Part shown: positions 1 through 8,678 of the stretch, piece after piece
How the letters are laid out: each line of letters starts with the position of its first letter
How positions within the stretch are numbered: position 1 is the stretch's first letter
DNA from: an uncultured Lachnospiraceae bacterium
GTDB taxonomy: Bacteria; Bacillota; Clostridia; Lachnospirales; Lachnospiraceae
Direction: 5' to 3'
Length of the DNA stretch: 64,000 nt
Assembly (NCBI GenBank): GCA_947629865.1
Contig: CANRFJ010000007.1
Coordinates: 1-64,000, forward strand
The notes under the pieces: generated by a model
Told to the model about the DNA's origin: nothing
The model's input: only the letters and a program-made list of their open reading frames with translations
Database searches by the model: none
Program-made: the position numbers and the translations under genes

Positions 1-164
1 AAAAAACACCGTTTTACACAGTTTTTACACACGTTCAATGAGAAAATGCGAAAACCTATAAAAAGTTATGTTTTCTGAAAGCATTTCTAATTCCCAAACC
101 AAGGGCGTTTGATAAGATATAAAAATTTCTGAAAAATTCTAAATCCCTTCCAATCTTACAAAAT

Positions 165-208
165 TGTCACATTACAGTCACGCGGCTGTCACGCAGACCG
201 TGTATAAT
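165..208 (+). promoter_or_regulatory. Phased GTCAC repeats and -10 box
   Basis: Three direct copies of GTCAC lie at 166-170, 177-181 and 188-192, an exact 11-base period. A consensus -10 (TATAAT, 203-208) follows the last copy after 10 bases, and there is no good -35 hexamer. Tandem 11-base repeats, one helical turn apart and ending about 10 bases before the -10, are the known architecture of OmpR/PhoB-family response-regulator sites; the PhoB box itself is built on TGTCA. I infer activation of the ABC transporter operon by such a regulator. No regulator gene is in the window. Confidence 0.55.
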
Positions 209-256
209 AATCTTGCAGACAGAAAAAAAGTGTGGTACACTGTGAGGTGTGGCAGG

Positions 257-427
257 GCGTCGGCAGACGCTCCGGATTGGAGGATAGCGTGAAAAATCAC
301 GCTGATGCGCTGATTGTTTCACGCAACTATTTGTGTCGGAGCGCCACAAATAGCGTTGATGTACAGAGCAAAAACAGCTACGCTGCTTTTTGCTCGTACT
401 TCCTCCGCTGTGCTGCGGATTGGAGGA
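257..427 (+). promoter_or_regulatory. Multi-hairpin 5' leader
   Basis: Five stem-loops follow one another: GCGTC/GACGC at 257-270; GCGTGA/TCACGC at 287-302; a perfect 9-bp stem at 327-335/345-353; a 13-bp stem with one bulge and a 3-base loop at 366-378/382-395; and CCGC/GCGG at 405-408/415-418, extended by TCCT/AGGA at 401-404/424-427. The last one encloses the ribosome binding site GGAGG (422-426) of the ATPase gene at 433. This suggests control of translation or attenuation. Whether it is an attenuator, a mobile palindromic repeat or an RNA element of a known class cannot be told here. Confidence 0.5.
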
Positions 428-432
428 TTGTT

Positions 433-1116
433 ATGGAAATTCTAAAGGTAGAGAGCCTTTCCAAAATATACGGGAAGGACGAAAATGCGGTCGTGGCGCT
501 GAACAGCGTCTCCTTTTCGGTGAAGAAGGGGGAGTTTGTGGCTATTATCGGCCCCAGCGGTTCAGGCAAATCCACGCTGCTGCACATTCTGGGTGGAGTA
601 GACCGCCCCACAGGCGGAAAAGTTTTTCTTGACGGGCAGGATGTGTATGCACAGAAGGAGGAGCAGCTGGCGATTTTCCGCAGACGACAGATGGGCCTCA
701 TCTATCAGTTCTATAATCTGATTCCGATTCTGAACGTGGTGGAGAATATGACGCTGCCGGTGCTGATGGACGGCAGGAAGGTGGATGAGGACTATCTGAA
801 TGAACTGCTGGACGTGCTGGGCTTGCAGGGCAAAGAGAAAAATCTTCCCAACCAGCTATCCGGCGGGCAGCAGCAGAGAGTTTCCATCGGGCGCGCCCTG
901 ATGAACTCTCCGGCGGTAATGCTGGCAGACGAGCCCACGGGCAATCTGGACTCCAGGAACAGCCGGGAGGTCATTGAACTGCTCAAGACGTCCAATCGAA
1001 AGTATAACCAGACGCTCATTGTCATTACCCATGACGAGAATATTGCCCTGCAGGCGGATCGGATTATTGCGATTGAAGATGGACGAATTACCAGAGATGA
1101 GGTGATTCGCTCATGA
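433..1116 (+). CDS. ABC transporter ATP-binding protein (MacB/LolD-like)
   Basis: This 227-residue ATPase should power the permease that follows. Walker A GPSGSGKS is at 40-47, the Q-loop at 91-93, the signature LSGGQQQR at 142-149, Walker B VMLADEP at 162-168 and the H-loop His at 200. The length and the [10 protein letters not shown] stretch fit the LolD/MacB/BceA group, which couples ATP hydrolysis to mechanotransmission or peptide/antibiotic export rather than to solute uptake. The ATG at 433 has GGAGG six bases upstream. An in-frame GTG at 289, with its own GGAGG, would add 48 residues of non-ABC sequence and is less likely. It overlaps the permease gene by 4 bases (ATGA), so the two are translationally coupled. 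Confidence 0.93.
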   Translation: MEILKVESLSKIYGKDENAVVALNSVSFSVKKGEFVAIIGPSGSGKSTLLHILGGVDRPTGGKVFLDGQDVYAQKEEQLAIFRRRQMGLIYQFYNLIPILNVVENMTLPVLMDGRKVDEDYLNELLDVLGLQGKEKNLPNQLSGGQQQRVSIGRALMNSPAVMLADEPTGNLDSRNSREVIELLKTSNRKYNQTLIVITHDENIALQADRIIAIEDGRITRDEVIRS

Positions 1117-3767
1117 CGATACTGGGAAAATACACATTGAGGTCGCTACTCAAGAAGAAAAGCCGGACGGTTGTGACGATTATTGGAATTATCTTGTCAG
1201 TGGCTATGTTTACGTCCGTGACGACCGCCGTGAGCAGCGCGATGAATTATCTGCTGGAGCTGGCGATTATAAGAGACGGTTCATGGCATGTGAGTACGCT
1301 GGCGCAGGACGTAGCAAAGACCAGGGAGTTTGTGGAAAATTCGGAGGTTGACACGGCGGCTGTGTGGGGCGACGTGGCCTATATCAAACTGGACGCTGTG
1401 GAGAAGAAAGACATCCCGTATTTGCACATCGGCGGATTCTCCGGAGATTTTCCGACTCTTTTGCATGTTGAAATGACAGAGGGACGCCTGCCGCAGAATT
1501 CTTCGGAGATCATAGTACCGTCGGATCTGGCGCAAAAGGGAGTGATTTCCTGCGGGGTGGGCGCCAAAATCAGCAAAGAGGCAGGCGTGCGACGGGAGAA
1601 GGCCAGCGGCAACGCCATATGGCAGGACTGGGCGTATGAACCGGAGAATGAGGAGTTTGTCAGCCGCGGCGTCAGAACCTATACGGTAGTGGGAGTCTAT
1701 AAGAGCGCCGGATTTGGCTACTGGGGAACCGGGGGGACGGCGGGATATGAGGCGCTGACGCGTCTGGATTCCCATGTAACTCCGGCGCAGGAAATGGCAT
1801 ATGCGACGTTGAAGAAGCCGGAGAAGGCAGATGCCTTTGTGGAGAAAATGAATAAGAAGGGGTATGACCTCAATATCAATTATACCTATCTTGAAATCAC
1901 AGGTTACAGAAAAAGCACCATGAAGACGATATTAAACGGCCTGGAGGCGGCGCTCATGGGGATTATTGCCTTTGGCTCCATTGCCCTGATCTACAATTCC
2001 TTTTCCATATCCGTGAACGAGCGGAAGCGCGAGTACGGGCTGCTCTCCTCCATAGGGGCCACGAGGCGGCAGCTGAGATGGAGCGTTCTCACAGAGGCCG
2101 TTATGGTGAGCGCCATCGGTGTTCCGCTGGGATTGCTGGCGGGAATCGGGGGAATATCCCTGACCTTCTATCTGCTCAGGGATAAGTTTGCCCTTATTAT
2201 GAATGGCTCAGAAGGCCTTACCATTCACATGTCGGCCACTCTGTGGTCGGTGGTTGTGGCGGCTGCCGTGGGATTTGTCACGGTGCTCATATCGGCCTGG
2301 ATTCCTACCAGAAAGGCGCTGAAGCTCAATCCGATCGAGGCGATCCGGCAGAATACGGATATTGTAGTGCGGCCGCAGAAAATCAGGACTTCCCGGTTGA
2401 CGGGACGGTTGTTTGGACTGGAGGGGACGCTGGCCTCCAAGAATTATAAGAGAAACAGAAGAAAGTACCGCGCGGTGGTATTCTCTCTGTTTATCAGTGT
2501 GGTGCTCTTTGTCTCGGCCAGCAGCTTCTGTGACTACATGAGGACGACTCTGAATGATATAATAGATGATTATAAATACGACCTGTACACATTTGTGCCT
2601 GTAAACAAGCCGAAAGACATAAAGACGTTGGAAAATATGTACAAATCCATCTCCTCGTCCAGTGGGGTTACAGAGAGCAGCCTGTATTATACCCTGTATG
2701 ATGTGGCGATTAAGACGTCGGGGGAAAATCTTTCAGACCTCAACTATCAGATCACCACGGGAGAGGAAAAACCGGAGGAGAAATCGGAACTGAAAAAGGA
2801 GATTGTGGTAGATAATGTATTCATGCTTTTCATGCCGGACGGGGAATTTGAAAAATTTCTGGAAAAATATAATCTGCCGGCAGAGGAGTGCATGGACGCC
2901 GCTCACCCAAAAGCGCTGCTCTGTGCCGATACCGTCACCTACGATACGCAGACAGAGAAGTACCGTCATGACCGTCTGTTAGACAAGACGCCGGACAAAC
3001 TGAAACTTGGAATCATCCACTGGCCGGACGAGGAGGAGGAAGATGAGGAGGAATACGAACAGCTGAGTCCGGAGGAGGAGAGAGGCATAGAGAACTGGCA
3101 GACCATTGAGATCGCTCAGAGGCTTGAGGAGGCGCCGGGAGAGCTTTATGAGGCCGGACGGCAGATCACTCTCATCTATCCTCTGAGCGCTATGGAAGCA
3201 TTTGTCTCCAAAAAGGAAGCGGCCGGTTTGGATTTCAGCAGCGTCATGAGTTTTTCAGCGCAGGATCCGGCGGAGTTAGAGGAGAAGATCCATGATGTCT
3301 GCACACTGGAAGAATCGGTTTTCAACGCGGCGGATGAAGCGAAACTGAATCGGGCGGCCATGCTGATTGTAAACACGTTTTCCTACGGCTTTATCATTCT
3401 GATTTCACTGATTGCTATGGCTAATGTATTTAATACCATTTCGACCAATGTGATTCTACGTCGGCGTGAATTTGCCATGCTCCGCTCGGTGGGAATGTCG
3501 CGGAAGGGCTTCAGGAAGATGTCGAATTATGAGTGCCTGCTCTATGGGATAAAGGGACTTGTCTATGGCATACCGGTGGCAGTCGGGATCACGGCCCTTA
3601 TCTGGCAAGCCGCGGAGATGGGTTATGAGCGGAACTTTTATATCCCGTGGTACAGCATTGCGATCGCGGCGGGAAGCGTCTTTGTCGTAGTATTTGTCAC
3701 CATGCTGTATGCCACCCGCAAAATCAGCAGGGACAATGTGGTAGATGTACTAAAAGAGGATAATTGA
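1113..3767 (+). CDS. FtsX-like ABC transporter permease (884 aa)
   Basis: This large permease pairs with the upstream ATPase. There is one membrane segment near residues 18-42, then a long extracytoplasmic region, then an FtsX-type helix bundle (about 275-410). A second copy of the same plan follows: a helix near 450-470, a second extracellular domain, and C-terminal helices near 750-880. The duplicated FtsX layout is typical of Gram-positive antimicrobial-peptide or lipoprotein-type exporters. The second extracellular domain has a very acidic loop (about 632-655, runs of Glu/Asp), which might bind cations or a cationic peptide (inference). A strong bidirectional terminator follows. The substrate is unknown. 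Confidence 0.88.
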   Translation: MTILGKYTLRSLLKKKSRTVVTIIGIILSVAMFTSVTTAVSSAMNYLLELAIIRDGSWHVSTLAQDVAKTREFVENSEVDTAAVWGDVAYIKLDAVEKKDIPYLHIGGFSGDFPTLLHVEMTEGRLPQNSSEIIVPSDLAQKGVISCGVGAKISKEAGVRREKASGNAIWQDWAYEPENEEFVSRGVRTYTVVGVYKSAGFGYWGTGGTAGYEALTRLDSHVTPAQEMAYATLKKPEKADAFVEKMNKKGYDLNINYTYLEITGYRKSTMKTILNGLEAALMGIIAFGSIALIYNSFSISVNERKREYGLLSSIGATRRQLRWSVLTEAVMVSAIGVPLGLLAGIGGISLTFYLLRDKFALIMNGSEGLTIHMSATLWSVVVAAAVGFVTVLISAWIPTRKALKLNPIEAIRQNTDIVVRPQKIRTSRLTGRLFGLEGTLASKNYKRNRRKYRAVVFSLFISVVLFVSASSFCDYMRTTLNDIIDDYKYDLYTFVPVNKPKDIKTLENMYKSISSSSGVTESSLYYTLYDVAIKTSGENLSDLNYQITTGEEKPEEKSELKKEIVVDNVFMLFMPDGEFEKFLEKYNLPAEECMDAAHPKALLCADTVTYDTQTEKYRHDRLLDKTPDKLKLGIIHWPDEEEEDEEEYEQLSPEEERGIENWQTIEIAQRLEEAPGELYEAGRQITLIYPLSAMEAFVSKKEAAGLDFSSVMSFSAQDPAELEEKIHDVCTLEESVFNAADEAKLNRAAMLIVNTFSYGFIILISLIAMANVFNTISTNVILRRREFAMLRSVGMSRKGFRKMSNYECLLYGIKGLVYGIPVAVGITALIWQAAEMGYERNFYIPWYSIAIAAGSVFVVVFVTMLYATRKISRDNVVDVLKEDN

Positions 3768-3800
3768 TTAGAAGCCGTTGACATAAAATGGAAGCGGTGT

Positions 3801-3850
3801 TAAGATAAAAAGGCGATTGGCGAATTTGCGCCAGCCGCCTTTTTATCTTA
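3801..3850 (+). terminator. Bidirectional Rho-independent terminator
   Basis: A perfect 15-bp inverted repeat (3801-3815 and 3836-3850) has an inner TGGCG/CGCCA pairing. A run of A on one side and a run of T on the other give termination in both directions. It ends the ABC transporter operon. Confidence 0.9.
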
Positions 3851-3879
3851 CATAAAACAATGTAGGGAGGAACACATAT

Positions 3880-6800
3880 ATGTTATCCAAGTTTAGCGTA
3901 AGACGGCCGTATACCGTACTGGTAGCAGTGGTGCTGATTCTGGTTCTGGGAGGGCTGTCTTTTCGAAATATGAGTACGGACTTTCTGCCCAGCATGGAAC
4001 TGCCCTATGCCATTGTCATGACGACCTATGGCGGCGCCAGCCCGGAGGAGGTAGAGAGGGCGGTGACGGATCCGGTAGAGCAGGCGATGGCCAGCATCAA
4101 TAACGTAAAGACGGTTCAGTCGATGTCCATCAGCAATATGTCGCTCGTTATTCTGGAATTTAACGAGGGGACAGACATGGCTTCTACAACTGTAGACATG
4201 CGGGAAAGCCTGGATATGGTGACAACCCAGTGGGACGATGGGATCGGAAGCCCTACTATTATGAAACTGAATCCGGACATGATGCCGGTTATGGTGGCGG
4301 CTCTGGACTATGACAATCTGGAGAGCACAGAGGTGTCAGAGAAGGCCGACGCCGATATAATCCCTGAGCTGGAGAGCGTGGAGGGAGTGGCCTCGGTGAA
4401 CGCATCGGGCGAGGTGCAAAAAAAGATCGACGTTATTATCCAACAGGATAAGATTGATAAAATGAACAAAAAGGTTCAGGCGGCCATCAACGGGGAATTG
4501 CAGGAGGCCGAGGATAAGCTTTCTGAGAACCGCGACAAGCTGGAGAAGGGGAAGAAGACGCTGGATTCCCAGAAGGAGAAAGCGGCGGATAAGATGGCGA
4601 AGGGGGAGACTAAGCTCCATACGGCCACAGAGCAGATTAAGGACGGCCTCACGGCCATCGACGCCCAGATCAAGACGGTGAAGGAGCAGCAGAAGACGCT
4701 GAAGACCTCGGAGAAGCAGGTGAATGAGGGCCTCGCCGCCATTGCCAAAAACAAGACGCAGTTGAACACTACCCTGTCTTCGCTGAAGACGACGAAGACG
4801 CAGCTGGAGGCGGCCAAAAAAGCGCTGGATCAGCTGACGGCGCAGGAGACCACGCTTCAGGGGCAGATCGCGGCGCTGGGCGTCAACGCACCGGCCAATC
4901 TGAAGACGGCGCTCACCTCGGTTCAGACACAGCTCAAGGTGCTTCGTGAGCAGCTGAAGAAGCAGGGGCTGGAGGAAAAGGATCTGCCGGCCAAAATCAC
5001 CGAGGTGAATAAGGGGATCACTCAGGCGGAGTCCGGCCTGTCGCAGATCGAGACACAGGAAAAGACGCTGGATAAGAATAAAAAGAAGATTACTGCGGCG
5101 AAGAAGAAGATAGAAAAAGGCCTGAAAAAGATGAAGCAGGCCAAAAAGAAACTCAAAGACGGCCAGACCACTACCGGTAAGGCGCTGGAGGAGCTGAACA
5201 AGCAGAAGATCCTCGCCGGTATCCAGATGAGTGTGGCGGAGGCGCAGATGAACAGCGGCACGGAGAAACTCAGTGAAGCTGAGAGTCAGATGAAGGATAC
5301 GAAGAAGACTACGAAGGAAAATGCCCGACTGGATCAGATCATCACAAAGGAGATGGTGGAAAATATCCTCAAGGGCGAGAACTTCGATATGCCATCGGGT
5401 TATATCACCGAGGAGGACGCCTCTTATCTGGTGCGGGTGGGCGACAAGATCGAGGACGTGAAAGATATGCGGGACATGGTGATCTGCGACATGAACATTG
5501 ACGGCCTGTCCCCGATCAGACTGGGAGATGTGGCGGACGTGGCGGAGACGGACAACGCAGACGATGTCTATACGGTTGTCAACGGAAGTCCGGCCGTGGC
5601 CGTCACGATACAGAAGCAGTCCGGGTTCTCCACGGGAGACGTCACGGACGCTCTGCAGGATAAATTCCAGGAGCTGGAGGAAAATAACGAGGGACTGCAC
5701 ATGTCTATCCTGATGAACCAGGGCGTATATATCGACCTGGTCGTGGACGCAGTGCTGGAGAATCTCCTGCTGGGAGGCGGGCTGGCTATTCTGATTCTTC
5801 TGCTCTTTCTCTGGGATTTGCGGCCGACTATTATTGTGGCATGTTCCATTCCGCTCAGCGTAGTTGCCGCCGTGGTGGCTATGTACTTCAGCGGCGTGAC
5901 GCTGAATATTATCTCCCTCTCCGGCCTGGCGCTGGGAGTCGGAATGTTAGTGGATAACTCGGTCGTCGTGATTGAAAATGTATTCCGGCTGCGGAAGGAG
6001 GGCTATTCGGCCAGAAAGGCGGCTGTCGCGGGGGCCAGCCAGGTGGCGGGAGCCATCGTTGCGTCCACCCTCACGACGGTGTGCGTATTTGTCCCCATTA
6101 TTTTTACCGAGGGAATTACCAGGCAGCTGTTTGTGGATTTGGCGCTGACGCTTGCCTATACGCTGGGGGCCAGTTTGCTGATTGCCCTCTCTCTGGTACC
6201 GGCGATGTCGGCGGGCATGATCCAGCGGCTGAACAACAAGGAGTCCCGCGTGATCGGCAGGGTACAGAAGGTTTATGGAGGTATGCTGGCAAGGCTGCTG
6301 CGGTTAAAGCCGGTGGTATTGGGGCTGGCCGTTGTGTTCCTTCTGCTGTTTGCTTTCCTTGCGGTACAGAACGGCACGTCTATGATGCCTGAGATGGAGA
6401 GCACCCAGATGACGGTCAATCTCACCACGGATGACGACAAGGATTTTAACGAGACAAAGGAGATATCCAATGAGGCGATGGAAAAAATCCTTGAGGTGTC
6501 CGATGTGGAGAAAGTGGGAGCCTATACGGGCAGCGGCACGTCCATGTCCATGCTGACAGGCGGAGGCGAGAACAATACGGTGACGATGTATGTGCTTCTC
6601 AAGGAGGAGCGCGAACTGGACAACGAGGAAGTGGCGGCGCAGATAGAACAGAAGACGGAGAATCTGGACTGTGAGATTGAGGTCAACGCCTCGGCCATGG
6701 ATATGAGCGCCTTGATGGGCGAGGGAGTGAGGATACTTGTAAAGGGAAAAGATCTGGACACCCTCCAGAAAGTCTCAGAGGAGGTCATGGACAGACTGGG

Positions 6801-7821
6801 AGAGGTGGACGGACTGCGTGAGATCACAAATGGCCTGGAGGAGGCCGGACAGGAGTACCGTGTGACGGTGGATAAGGCGAAAGCCATGAAGTACGCCCTG
6901 ACGGTGGCCCAGGTGTACCAGCAGGTGAGCGCGAAGGTATCGGAGGCCTCCTCTGCCTCGACAGTCTCTACCGACACCGAGGATCTGGGTATATATGTGA
7001 GCGCATCGGCGGACATGGAGATGAACCGGAAGGAACTCCGCAACATGAAGATTGAATACACCGATACGGCAACCCAGAAGAAAAAGAAGGTGCGTCTGAG
7101 TAAGATTGCCGAATTTTCCACGGCGGACTCGCCGAACACCATCAGCCACACCGGACAGATGCGCGTGCTCACGGTGTCGGCCGCCATAGATGAGGATTAC
7201 ATTGTCAGCAATGTGAGTGCGGATGTGCAGCAGGCGCTGTCCGATTATGAGCCGCCGGCCGGATATGTGATTGAATTTGACGGCGAGGACGAGGCCACTC
7301 AGGAGGCCATGGGCCAGGTGCTTTTGATGCTGACGCTTGGTATTCTCATCATGTATCTGATTATGGTGGCGCAGTTTCAGTCCCTGCTCTCGCCGTTTAT
7401 TATCCTCTTTACCATTCCGCTTGCTTTTACCGGCGGTTTCATGGGACTGTGGATCAGCGGGAGCGATGTGAGTGTCATGGCGATGATTGGATTTGTCATG
7501 CTCTCCGGTATTATAGTGAACAACGGTATCGTGCTGGTGGACTATACCAATCAGCTGCGCCGGGGCGGTATGGAGAAGCGTCAGGCCCTGGTCGAGGCCG
7601 GTATCACCCGTCTGCGCCCGATTCTCATGACGGCGACGACGACCGTTCTCGGACTGATTCCGATGGCCCTCGGCGGGCGCATGGGAGCCGACATGACGCG
7701 GCCGATGGCAATCGTAACGATCGGAGGATTAACTTATGGTACACTTTTGACGCTGTTTGTGGTACCATGTATATATGATTTACTGAATCGCAAAAAAGAT
7801 ATAACGGAAAAAGAGGTTTAA
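3880..7821 (+). CDS. RND-type efflux transporter with coiled-coil insertion
   Basis: This 1313-residue protein has the AcrB/HAE plan: an N-terminal helix (about 12-30), a porter domain, a helix bundle (about 615-800), a second porter domain and a C-terminal bundle. The TM4 relay motif GMLVDNSVV near 683-692 keeps the first Asp of the AcrB pair, but the second is Asn. Residues about 195-490 are a Lys/Glu/Gln-rich coiled coil inserted into the first porter domain, making it about 280 residues longer than AcrB. No adaptor (MFP) or outer-membrane factor gene is nearby, as expected for a single-membrane cell. Likely role: proton-driven export of lipids or drugs; the coiled coil may span the wall and replace the adaptor (inference). 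The RBS is AGGGAGG. Confidence 0.87.
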   Translation: MLSKFSVRRPYTVLVAVVLILVLGGLSFRNMSTDFLPSMELPYAIVMTTYGGASPEEVERAVTDPVEQAMASINNVKTVQSMSISNMSLVILEFNEGTDMASTTVDMRESLDMVTTQWDDGIGSPTIMKLNPDMMPVMVAALDYDNLESTEVSEKADADIIPELESVEGVASVNASGEVQKKIDVIIQQDKIDKMNKKVQAAINGELQEAEDKLSENRDKLEKGKKTLDSQKEKAADKMAKGETKLHTATEQIKDGLTAIDAQIKTVKEQQKTLKTSEKQVNEGLAAIAKNKTQLNTTLSSLKTTKTQLEAAKKALDQLTAQETTLQGQIAALGVNAPANLKTALTSVQTQLKVLREQLKKQGLEEKDLPAKITEVNKGITQAESGLSQIETQEKTLDKNKKKITAAKKKIEKGLKKMKQAKKKLKDGQTTTGKALEELNKQKILAGIQMSVAEAQMNSGTEKLSEAESQMKDTKKTTKENARLDQIITKEMVENILKGENFDMPSGYITEEDASYLVRVGDKIEDVKDMRDMVICDMNIDGLSPIRLGDVADVAETDNADDVYTVVNGSPAVAVTIQKQSGFSTGDVTDALQDKFQELEENNEGLHMSILMNQGVYIDLVVDAVLENLLLGGGLAILILLLFLWDLRPTIIVACSIPLSVVAAVVAMYFSGVTLNIISLSGLALGVGMLVDNSVVVIENVFRLRKEGYSARKAAVAGASQVAGAIVASTLTTVCVFVPIIFTEGITRQLFVDLALTLAYTLGASLLIALSLVPAMSAGMIQRLNNKESRVIGRVQKVYGGMLARLLRLKPVVLGLAVVFLLLFAFLAVQNGTSMMPEMESTQMTVNLTTDDDKDFNETKEISNEAMEKILEVSDVEKVGAYTGSGTSMSMLTGGGENNTVTMYVLLKEERELDNEEVAAQIEQKTENLDCEIEVNASAMDMSALMGEGVRILVKGKDLDTLQKVSEEVMDRLGEVDGLREITNGLEEAGQEYRVTVDKAKAMKYALTVAQVYQQVSAKVSEASSASTVSTDTEDLGIYVSASADMEMNRKELRNMKIEYTDTATQKKKKVRLSKIAEFSTADSPNTISHTGQMRVLTVSAAIDEDYIVSNVSADVQQALSDYEPPAGYVIEFDGEDEATQEAMGQVLLMLTLGILIMYLIMVAQFQSLLSPFIILFTIPLAFTGGFMGLWISGSDVSVMAMIGFVMLSGIIVNNGIVLVDYTNQLRRGGMEKRQALVEAGITRLRPILMTATTTVLGLIPMALGGRMGADMTRPMAIVTIGGLTYGTLLTLFVVPCIYDLLNRKKDITEKEV

Positions 7822-7826
7822 GGAAG

Positions 7827-8630
7827 ATGAATCAACCCATTGGTGTTTTTGATTCCGGTGTTGGCGGCCTGACGGTGGCCAGGGAGATTATCCGCCAGCT
7901 GCCGGGAGAGAGCCTTGTATATTTTGGCGATACGGCCCGCGTGCCCTACGGCAGCAAGTCCAAAAAGACAGTGTGCAAGTACAGCCGGCAGATTGTGAAT
8001 TTTCTCATGACAAGGAATGTAAAGGCCGTTGTCATTGCCTGCAATACGGCCAGCGCCCTGGCCGTGGAGGAGATTCGGGACATGGTGGACGTGCCGGTCG
8101 TGGACGTGGTAGAGCCGGGCGCCCGTATGGCGGCCGCCTCCACGAAGAATAAGAGTATCGGCATACTGGGAACCGAGAGCACGATAAAGAGCGGTATCTA
8201 TGAGCAGTATCTCCACAGGCTGGATTCGGGGATCACGGTTGTCAGCAAGGCCTGTCCCCTCTTTGTCCCGTTAGTGGAGGAGGGGCTCTTAGAGGATCGT
8301 GTGACGGAGGATATCGTCGCCCGCTATCTCCATGAGATGAAGGAGTACGAGATCGACGCCCTGGTGCTCGGCTGCACCCACTACCCGTTGCTCAGGGGAG
8401 TGATCGGCCGTGAGATGGGAGAATCGGTAAAACTGGTAAATCCCGCTTATGAGACGGCGAAGTCCCTGAAGGAGCTTTTGCGCGAGGAGGAGCTTCTGGC
8501 ATCTCCGGAGGCGCCTGTCACCTATGAGTACTATGTCAGCGACGGCGTGGAGAGGTTTATCTCCTTTGCAGATGCGGTGCTTCCCTGCCATGTGGACAAA
8601 ACCACAGTCGTGGACATCGAGGCCTATTGA
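7827..8630 (+). CDS. murI: Glutamate racemase
   Basis: MurI interconverts L- and D-glutamate to supply D-Glu for peptidoglycan. The 267 residues are the usual length. The N-terminal motif FDSGVGGLTV and both catalytic cysteines are present: C72 in ACNTAS and C183 in GCTHYPLL. The gene starts 5 bases after the RND gene stops, so the two may be read together. A terminator follows directly. Confidence 0.97.
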   Translation: MNQPIGVFDSGVGGLTVAREIIRQLPGESLVYFGDTARVPYGSKSKKTVCKYSRQIVNFLMTRNVKAVVIACNTASALAVEEIRDMVDVPVVDVVEPGARMAAASTKNKSIGILGTESTIKSGIYEQYLHRLDSGITVVSKACPLFVPLVEEGLLEDRVTEDIVARYLHEMKEYEIDALVLGCTHYPLLRGVIGREMGESVKLVNPAYETAKSLKELLREEELLASPEAPVTYEYYVSDGVERFISFADAVLPCHVDKTTVVDIEAY

Positions 8631-8642
8631 TCGAATGAGACA

Positions 8643-8676
8643 AAAGCCCCCTGCATATACTGAGGCAGGGGGCTTT
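8643..8676 (+). terminator. Terminator-like hairpin over the next RBS
   Basis: A perfect 12-bp stem (8643-8654 with 8665-8676) has a 10-base loop. The 3' arm ends in CTTT with no long T-run, and it holds the GGGGG (8668-8672) that is the only ribosome binding site candidate for the ATG at 8679. It could end murI transcription, limit translation of the next gene, or both. Confidence 0.6.
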
Positions 8677-8678
8677 CT

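Larger units (their letters stand above)
1..432. other. Gene-free leader and upstream region
   Basis: This stretch of about 430 bases carries no gene I can support. Bases 1-160 are AT-rich and show nothing clear. Bases 165-208 hold a phased-repeat promoter. From about 215 to 432 the sequence would be the 5' untranslated leader of the ABC transporter operon and contains five consecutive hairpins (listed separately). A + frame is open through 232-432 and joins the ATPase gene in frame, but it lacks the start of a recognisable domain. Confidence 0.7.

Noticed and set aside
4336-5700. A long - strand open frame opposite the coiled-coil part of the RND gene
   Set aside because: It mirrors a Lys/Glu-rich coding sequence, producing a Leu/Arg-rich shadow protein with no RBS or family features.
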